From Planctellipticum variicoloris (GTDB lineage Bacteria > Planctomycetota > Planctomycetia > Planctomycetales > Planctomycetaceae): 64,000 nucleotides of DNA. The stretch is from positions 4,291,557 to 4,355,556 of the forward strand of contig NZ_CP130886.1 in assembly GCF_030622045.1 (NCBI RefSeq), read 5' to 3'. The position numbers and the translations under genes are program-made. Under the pieces are notes generated by a model that saw nothing but the letters and a program-made list of their open reading frames with translations, searched no databases and was not told the DNA's origin. Shown here one piece after another: positions 58,998-64,000 of the stretch (positions within the stretch are counted from its first letter, which is position 1; the number at the start of each line of letters is the position of its first letter).

Positions 58998-59026
58998 GGT
59001 GAGCCTCGAAGACTCGACTCACCCTA
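58998..59026. repeat. Palindrome with GTAGGG end
   Basis: GGTGAG...CTCACC encloses CTCGAAGACTCGA; on the minus strand it starts GTAGGGTGAGTCGAG. It belongs to the same broad repeat class as those at 46950 and 51978. It lies 25 bases after the LarA-like stop codon. Confidence 0.6.
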
Positions 59027-59153
59027 CCCGGACAGGCGGATCTCACGCACGCGTGACAAGCTGCGGCGAACGTCGCACAATGTCGTCTCGCCGACCGGCG
59101 GATTGGCAGTTTTCGGCTTTGAGTTCCCGTGATTTCGCGGAGCGTTTTCCAGC

Positions 59154-59963
59154 ATGGCCTTCTCGTCCACCGACGTTACTTCCCGCCTGCAGTTCGGTCT
59201 CCAGGTCGCCCGCGAGGCGCAGGAGCTGATTCTCGGTCATTACCAGAGCCCTGACCTGCAGGTCGACAGCAAGCGCGATACCTCCCCGGTCACTGAAGCC
59301 GACCGCGGCGCCGAACTGCTGATCCGGGATCGGCTGTCGCATGCGTTTCCGAACGACGCCGTGCTGGGGGAAGAATTCCCCGAGAAATCCGGCACGACCA
59401 GCTTCCGCTGGATTCTGGACCCGGTCGACGGAACCAAGTCGTTCGTCCACGGCGTTCCGCTGTTCGGCACGCTGATCGGCATCGAACACATTGACGGCGA
59501 CAGGAAGTCTTGCGTGGCAGGCATCTGTCGTTTCCCGGCGCTCAACGAAGTCGTTTATGCGGCGAAGGGCGAGGGAGCGTGGTGGCAGATTGGCGACGCC
59601 GCTCCGCGCCGGGCGCGAGTTTCGACGGTTTCCACGATGGAAGCCGCGACGTTCTGCACGACGAACATGGCCCGCTGGGAGAAGATCGGCCGGCGGCCGG
59701 CCTTTGATACGCTGCTGCGGACGGTCGGCCTCGCCCGAGGGTGGGGAGACTGCTTCGGTCACATCCTGGTCGCGACCGGCCGGGCGGAAGTCATGGTCGA
59801 CCCGGCGTTGAACCCGTGGGACGCGGCAGCGCTGGTGCCGATTCTGGAAGAAGCCGGCGGGCATTTTATCGACTGGAAGGGCCAGCCGACGATTTACGGC
59901 GGCAACGGGATTTCCGTGAACGGGGCGCTCAAAGATGAGATCCTCAAGATTGTGAATCTGTAG
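59154..59963 (+). CDS. hisN: Inositol monophosphatase-family phosphatase (histidinol-phosphatase HisN type)
   Basis: The 269 residues have the FIG fold metal motifs: GEEFPEKSG, the DPVDGTKSFVHG signature (about 85-96) and the C-terminal NPWDAAALVPILEEAGG with the third Asp. The HisN branch (a non-HisB histidinol phosphatase) is suggested by KSFVHGVPLFGTLIGI and the Gly/Trp/Asp ending, but inositol-1-phosphatase activity cannot be excluded. It lies 20 bases before a macrodomain gene on the same strand, so the two are likely co-transcribed. Confidence 0.85.
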   Translation: MAFSSTDVTSRLQFGLQVAREAQELILGHYQSPDLQVDSKRDTSPVTEADRGAELLIRDRLSHAFPNDAVLGEEFPEKSGTTSFRWILDPVDGTKSFVHGVPLFGTLIGIEHIDGDRKSCVAGICRFPALNEVVYAAKGEGAWWQIGDAAPRRARVSTVSTMEAATFCTTNMARWEKIGRRPAFDTLLRTVGLARGWGDCFGHILVATGRAEVMVDPALNPWDAAALVPILEEAGGHFIDWKGQPTIYGGNGISVNGALKDEILKIVNL

Positions 59964-59984
59964 CGGATCAGCAGGTCGAGCCCG

Positions 59985-60458
59985 ATGACGATTTTGACCG
60001 TGGAAGGCGATGTGCTCGATCAACCGGTCGAGGTCATCGTCAACGCCTGGAATCGCAACGTCATTCCGTGGTGGCTGCTGCTGCCTCAGGGTGTCTCGGG
60101 GGCAATCAAACGCCGGGCGGGCCTCGGCCCGTTTCGCGAGCTTGGCCGGAGGGGACCGATTCCACTCGGTGGGGCGGTGCTGACGTCCGCCGGGAAACTG
60201 CCCTTTCGCGGCATCATTCATGTGGCGGGGATCAATCTGCTGTGGAGGTCATCACAGCGTTCCGTTCGGCTGTCGACCCAAAGTGCGATGCAGTTGGCGA
60301 TTGAGCACGGTTTTGCGTCCATTGCGTTCCCGCTGATCGGGGCTGGTTCGGGCGGCGGACGTCCCGAACAAATTGAAGCCTGGATGCAGGAAGAACTCGG
60401 ACAGATTGCGTTTTCCGGAGAAATTCTAATCGTCCGCTTTCGCCCAAATCGACGCTGA
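59985..60458 (+). CDS. Macrodomain protein
   Basis: The 157-residue protein begins TILTVEGDVLDQPVEVIVNAWN, matching the macro domain core GDIT-x-x-x-VDAIVNAAN, and has GVSGAIKRRAG (the 'GVAxAI' adenine-binding loop) and AFPLIGAGSGGGRPEQ (the SxGxG phosphate loop variant). Macrodomains bind or remove ADP-ribose, and some hydrolyse O-acetyl-ADP-ribose or reverse protein/DNA ADP-ribosylation. It overlaps no other gene and starts 22 bases after hisN. The substitution of Asn-x-Asn-Asn by VNAWNRNVIP is a notable change in the second binding loop. Confidence 0.88.
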   Translation: MTILTVEGDVLDQPVEVIVNAWNRNVIPWWLLLPQGVSGAIKRRAGLGPFRELGRRGPIPLGGAVLTSAGKLPFRGIIHVAGINLLWRSSQRSVRLSTQSAMQLAIEHGFASIAFPLIGAGSGGGRPEQIEAWMQEELGQIAFSGEILIVRFRPNRR

Positions 60459-60484
60459 GGGTGCGTCTTACAGTTGAAGAATTG

Positions 60485-60512
60485 GAGACAGACAGGAATG
60501 TCTGTCCCACCC
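60485..60512. repeat. Dispersed palindromic repeat, copy 2 (GACAGACA type)
   Basis: GAGACAGACAGGAATGTCTG continues TCCCACCC, a near copy of 34662-34688. Further partial units (CCAGACATTCCTGTCTGG, about 60538-60555) follow in the opposite orientation within the 312-base gap before the nitrilase gene. Confidence 0.75.
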
Positions 60513-60770
60513 GAAGAGATTACCTCTGAAAAGGTGGTCCAGACATTCCTGTCTGGGCGATTCCCCGCCATTCTTCGACACGCTGTCAACGGATCATCGG
60601 CCCGCGAAACTGCAAGGGTTATTTCGGTCGTTCGGGGTGATTCGCGAAACGCGACCAGACGTCCACGTCTCCGCTCTCGACATCCGGCCGCGCGCGCCCG
60701 ACAATCTCCGCGCGGGTCTGACCAGGGATGGTTCTCGAATTCACACGTTTCACATGATGGGAACCATTCC

Positions 60771-61619
60771 ATGAAAATCGCCGGCGTCCAGATGGATGTG
60801 CGGATCGGCGATGTCGCCGGCAATCTGCAACGGATGCGGGAGCACTTCGTCGAGGCCCGTCGGAACGGGGCGACGCTCGTCGTCTTCCCGGAATGCGCGG
60901 TCCCCGGCTATTGCTTCGACAGCCGCGAGGAAGCCCTCGAATTCGCCCAGCCGGTCCCGGGGCCCGCGGTGCAGTTCATGACCGGCGTCTGCCGGGAACA
61001 TGGCGGCCTGGCGGCGTTCGGAATGCTCGAAGCCGACGGATCACGGCTGTTCAATACCGCGGTCCTGGTCGGACCGGACGGTCTCGTCAGCCGCTACCGC
61101 AAGGTGCATCTTCCTTTCCTGGGCGTCGACCGCTTCACCGATTACGGCGATGAGCCGTTCTCCGTCACCGAAGCGGACGGCGTGCGGATCGGTCTCAATA
61201 TCTGCTACGACGCCGGCTTTCCGGAACCGGCCCGCTGCCTGGCGCTGCTGGGAGCGGATCTGATCGTGCTGCCGACGAACTGGCCCCCCGGCGCCGAGTG
61301 CGCGGCCGACTACGCGATCAATACGCGATCGCTCGAAAACACGGTCTATTACATCGCGGTCAATCGCGTGGGCGAAGAGCGCGGCTTCAAGTTCATCGGC
61401 CAGAGCCGGATCTGCGACCCGCTCGGTCGGACGCTGGCCGCCGCGGCCCACACCGACGAGTGCATCCTCTACGCCGACATCGACCCGGCGAAGGCCCGCC
61501 AGAAGCACAGCATCCGGATTCCGGGGACGAACGAGGTGAACCGGATCGCCGATCGACGGCCGGAGATGTACGGGGAGATTGTGCGTCCGCATTCGCTGAA
61601 GCGGCCGGGGCGGGGCTGA
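60771..61619 (+). CDS. Carbon-nitrogen hydrolase (nitrilase superfamily)
   Basis: The ATG at 60771 gives a 282-residue protein with the Glu-Lys-Cys triad at E41 (LVVFPECAVPGYC), K111 (SRYRKVHLPFLG) and C145 (GLNICYDAGFPE). These are the omega-amidase/NIT-like or amidase-type signatures of the superfamily; the substrate is not evident. Longer upstream frame exists but the family begins at MKIAGVQMDV. It is separated by 312 bases of repeat-containing DNA from the macrodomain gene. Confidence 0.9.
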   Translation: MKIAGVQMDVRIGDVAGNLQRMREHFVEARRNGATLVVFPECAVPGYCFDSREEALEFAQPVPGPAVQFMTGVCREHGGLAAFGMLEADGSRLFNTAVLVGPDGLVSRYRKVHLPFLGVDRFTDYGDEPFSVTEADGVRIGLNICYDAGFPEPARCLALLGADLIVLPTNWPPGAECAADYAINTRSLENTVYYIAVNRVGEERGFKFIGQSRICDPLGRTLAAAAHTDECILYADIDPAKARQKHSIRIPGTNEVNRIADRRPEMYGEIVRPHSLKRPGRG

Positions 61620-61633
61620 GAGGGGAAGAGAAT

Positions 61634-61680
61634 TCGAATGTCGAATGACGAATGACGAATGACGAAGGCGGAATGTCGAA
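61634..61680. repeat. Tandem GAATGACGAAT repeat
   Basis: AATGTCGAATGACGAATGAC continues with another GAATGACGAA and ends with GGCGGAATGTCGAA, a 7-11 base unit repeated about five times. It is another example of an iterated intergenic motif; the reverse strand would encode Arg-His-Ser-Ser-Phe-like repeats. Confidence 0.8.
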
Positions 61681-61836
61681 AGGCTGAGGCTGGAGCCGAC
61701 CGCCATTCCGCAACGGCTGACGGTTTCTGAGTTCCGGCAGCGACGCCGCCTGCCAAGACAAAGCTTGACCGACCAGACCCCGGTTCCTGTACTATTGCTC
61801 CTGGCAGGTGCAGGAGCAATCGGGAAGGAATGGGCG

Positions 61837-62355
61837 ATGCGATGGCTGAAATTGCTCGTCGTACTGTCGATGGTCGGCGGATGTGGCAAGCCGTCTGTTC
61901 CTCCTTCTGCGGTTTCCGCTCAACTGCAACCTGCGTCTCCGCCGGATCAGGAAATCGTGTCGTTCCTCAAGGGGAACATCATGGCCGGCTGGAAAGACTT
62001 GCCGGACTCCGCGCCGCTGGAAAACGTTCCGCAGATCGTTGCGACGGAACAGACCGGCGAGAAACTGACCGTGACGATCCGAAACACGGGGAAAACGACT
62101 CTGACGTACGCGGGCAGTAGTCCGACTGAGATCCAGCTCTATGACGAACTGTTCGAGGACGGCGTCTGGAAGCAAATGGGTTACCAGTGGTGCGGCACCG
62201 GCATGGAAAACTATTCTCTTCGCCCTGGGCAATCGGTTGATCTCCATGTGAAGTTCTGGAGTCGTGACTACCGCGACCGGATGTTGGCGTATTTACGGGA
62301 GCAGGGAACGGAGCGAGCGGGGCTGGTCGTGTTAGCGACGGAATCGGAAGAGTAG
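61837..62355 (+). CDS. Small lipoprotein of unknown function
   Basis: The ATG at 61837 follows GGAAGGAA and gives a lipoprotein signal WLKLLVVLSMVGGC, with the lipobox Cys at about residue 16. The mature protein (about 155 residues) contains a beta-rich stretch with TVTIRNTGKTTLTYAGSS and SLRPGQSVDLHVKFWSRD that looks like an Ig-like or DUF-type beta-sandwich. No specific family was recognised. The next gene starts about 260 bases later; the intergenic DNA carries a CTCCGTG/CTGCGTCTCTGCG repeat arm. Confidence 0.65.
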   Translation: MRWLKLLVVLSMVGGCGKPSVPPSAVSAQLQPASPPDQEIVSFLKGNIMAGWKDLPDSAPLENVPQIVATEQTGEKLTVTIRNTGKTTLTYAGSSPTEIQLYDELFEDGVWKQMGYQWCGTGMENYSLRPGQSVDLHVKFWSRDYRDRMLAYLREQGTERAGLVVLATESEE

Positions 62356-62428
62356 CGGTCGCCTCCTTGATGCTGTGCAGCGGGGACTGCGCAGGACCGG
62401 CTGGAAGCCTGTCCTGCGGGACTCTGCC

Positions 62429-62530
62429 CGTGTCACCTCCGTGCCCTCAGTGTCCTTCGTGGTTTAATTCGCCTCTGGACTACTCTGCGGCCTTTGCACT
62501 TCGCTCTGCGTCTCTGCGCGAGATCTTCCC
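62429..62530. repeat. Iterated CTCCGTG / CTCTGCG repeat arm
   Basis: Reading CACCTCCGTGCCCTCAGTGT, then CTTCGTGGTTTAATTCGCC and CTCTGCGTCTCTGCGCGAG, this resembles the right half of the nested palindromic elements at 19662 and 27282, but no complementary left arm was found nearby. Confidence 0.55.
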
Positions 62531-62613
62531 TCCCCTGCCCCGCTTCGCACTTGTCCGCTACAATGTCCTGACACCGTTCCGCGCGCCTCCCTCGACGCAC
62601 CGGGTCTGTCGGC

Positions 62614-64000
62614 ATGTCGTTTCTGAATCCTGTGTACCTGCTCGCCCTGGGACTCGTCCTCGTCCCCGTGGTGCTGCATCTGCTGCTCAAGGCCAAGCCG
62701 AAGAAGCTCATTTTCCCGGCCCTCCGGCTGATTCAGTCTCGCAAGCAGCAGAATTCCCGCCGGTTCCGTCTCCGACACCTCTGGCTGCTGCTGCTCCGGA
62801 TGCTGGTCATCGGCGGACTGGTGCTGGCGCTGACCCGGCCGACTTTGCCGGCTGCGAACTATGGGCTCTCGCGGCGGGAATGGCTGACCGCGCTGGCCGT
62901 GCTTGCGGTCTCGCTCGGAATTTACTTCGGCCTGCTGGCGCTGTGGAAACGCCGGCATCTGCCGCGGCACGATCTACTGGCCCGGCGGACTTCGCTGCGG
63001 GGGGGGCTGGGTCTGGCGGCGGCGGTCCTGCTGGTGCTGCTGGTCGGCTGGCCGTATCAGCGGCGGGTTGCGGCGGAGATCACAGCGCCGGCGCCGCCGG
63101 TTGCGGAGAATCTCCCCGTGGCGGCAGTGTTCCTCGTCGATACCAGCCTGAGCATGAGCTATCAGCATCAGGGGCAGAGCCGGCTGGATGCCGCACGGGC
63201 GATGATTCGCGAGCATATGGGGCAGCTCCCGGCTGGCAGCCGGGCGGCGATTGTCGAGAACTCGGGCGACGTACCGGGAGTCTTTACGGCCGATCTGACC
63301 GCCGTCCAGGACCGGCTGGCGCTGCTGACGCCGAAGCCCCTCAGCCGCTCGCTCAATGACGCGCTGGAAGCGGCCCTGCTGCTCCAGGAAGACGACCGGC
63401 GGCGGATCCTGGGAGAACAATCGGGGGCCCCCGAAGATCGTCGGCAGGACCGGCTGATTCGCGAGATCTATATTGTGACCGACTTCGCCCGTTCGGCGTG
63501 GCGGCTGGATGCGACATCGCAGCTCAAAGACCGGCTGGCGGAGCTGAACTGGACGGGGCTGTACCTGCTGGACGTCGGCGTCGAACAGCCGGTCAATGCA
63601 GGACTGCGGTCGGTGAAGCTTTCGCGTCAGTCTGTCGCCAGCGGCGGTTTCGTCACCGTGGAAGCCTCCGTCACGGCGGCAGGAGTCGTCAAGCCGGAGA
63701 CGCCCGTCGAACTGTGGCTGACCGGGGATAACGGGCAGCCGATCAAAACGGGGCAGCAAGTCGTGTCGCTGGAACCGGATGCGGAGACGGGGGTGCGATT
63801 CACCCTCGAAAACGTCACCGGCCGGTTCCGCCAGGGGGAGTTGCGAATCACGGGGAGCGATCCGTTCGTGGTCGACAACATCGCCTACTTTACGGTGCGG
63901 GTCCATCCACCGCTGGAAGTGCTCGTCGTCGCGGAGCGGCGGGAGGAAGCCCGGGTCTGGATGGAGGCCCTGGCGCCCGAGGAGCTGGTCCGACTGGGGC
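62614..64000 (+). CDS. BatA-like membrane protein with von Willebrand factor A domain, 3'-truncated
   Basis: The gene starts at ATG 62614 (MSFLNPVYLLALGLVLVPVVLHL) and is open to the window end, so at least 462 residues are present. The N-terminal BatA/aerotolerance domain has two membrane helices (about 6-24 and 51-66) around KPKKLIFPALRLI. A further pair of helices (about 92-112 and 128-150) is followed by a vWA domain (about 170-345) with the MIDAS Asp-x-Ser-x-Ser motif in FLVDTSLSMSY. Then come Ig-like beta domains (VTVEASVTAAGVV). Bat operons are common in planctomycetes and Bacteroidetes and are tied to MoxR ATPases; the rest of the operon would be downstream. Confidence 0.88.
   Translation, partial: MSFLNPVYLLALGLVLVPVVLHLLLKAKPKKLIFPALRLIQSRKQQNSRRFRLRHLWLLLLRMLVIGGLVLALTRPTLPAANYGLSRREWLTALAVLAVSLGIYFGLLALWKRRHLPRHDLLARRTSLRGGLGLAAAVLLVLLVGWPYQRRVAAEITAPAPPVAENLPVAAVFLVDTSLSMSYQHQGQSRLDAARAMIREHMGQLPAGSRAAIVENSGDVPGVFTADLTAVQDRLALLTPKPLSRSLNDALEAALLLQEDDRRRILGEQSGAPEDRRQDRLIREIYIVTDFARSAWRLDATSQLKDRLAELNWTGLYLLDVGVEQPVNAGLRSVKLSRQSVASGGFVTVEASVTAAGVVKPETPVELWLTGDNGQPIKTGQQVVSLEPDAETGVRFTLENVTGRFRQGELRITGSDPFVVDNIAYFTVRVHPPLEVLVVAERREEARVWMEALAPEELVRLG

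Noticed and set aside
62367-63359. 330-codon plus-strand frame at the right end
   Set aside because: It is an out-of-frame shadow of the BatA/vWA gene that starts at 62614 and has family motifs.

Overview
This is a GC-rich (roughly 60-65%), densely coding chromosomal window that reads as a planctomycete, probably of the Planctomycetaceae type. The evidence is a Tat-exported DUF1501 protein, a bacterial formylmethanofuran dehydrogenase B subunit (tetrahydromethanopterin C1 pathway), an ExeA-type ATPase, a BatA/vWA membrane protein, an NtrC-type two-component system, and many short palindromic repeats between genes. No rRNA, tRNA or CRISPR array was recognised.

Layout. 1-9.1 kb (+): the 3' part of a DXS-like gene, a secreted unknown, a degenerate GGDEF protein, a Prc-type S41 protease, a thioredoxin-fold lipoprotein without its cysteines, and lexA, with three hairpin terminators. 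9.5-17.4 kb (-): sensor kinase plus sigma54 response regulator, acpP-fabF, an MFS transporter with a large hydrophilic insert, and tilS. 18-21 kb (+): RNase Y and an unknown membrane protein behind a 219-bp nested palindrome. 21-25.8 kb (-): a DUF1501 protein and two insertion sequences, one IS110-type and one DDE-type with 33-bp terminal inverted repeats and a transposase split over two frames.

25.7-29.5 kb (-): a secreted metallopeptidase, hemE and hemG, with a second 218-bp nested palindrome between the heme genes; hemD lies about 8 kb away at 36.8 kb (+). 29.9-36 kb: glgB, a zinc alcohol dehydrogenase with a baeRF-like partner, a LysM protein, an MBL hydrolase and a small unknown. 36.3-36.8 kb holds a possible 49-residue protein and a structured-RNA-like element before hemD. 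38-45.3 kb: an ExeA-like ATPase, then the phoH-pgpH-ybeY-corC cluster (RNA metabolism, c-di-AMP turnover, membrane CBS protein).

45.4-64 kb is a mixture of metabolic and accessory genes: fhcB, a DHFR-like reductase, an SDR, an MBL hydrolase, an HXXEE membrane protein, a GNAT, a relatively AT-rich DUF2971 gene and a small membrane protein between GTAGGG-type repeats, a SWIM-SNF2 helicase, a LarA-family enzyme, hisN, a macrodomain, a nitrilase, a lipoprotein, and a BatA/vWA gene that runs off the window.

The most striking non-coding theme is the intergenic repeats. Several genes end inside them, taking their stop codon or a short basic or polar C-terminal tail from the repeat. Two nested palindromes have almost the same length, and a third site looks like the same kind of element split by the DDE insertion sequence.
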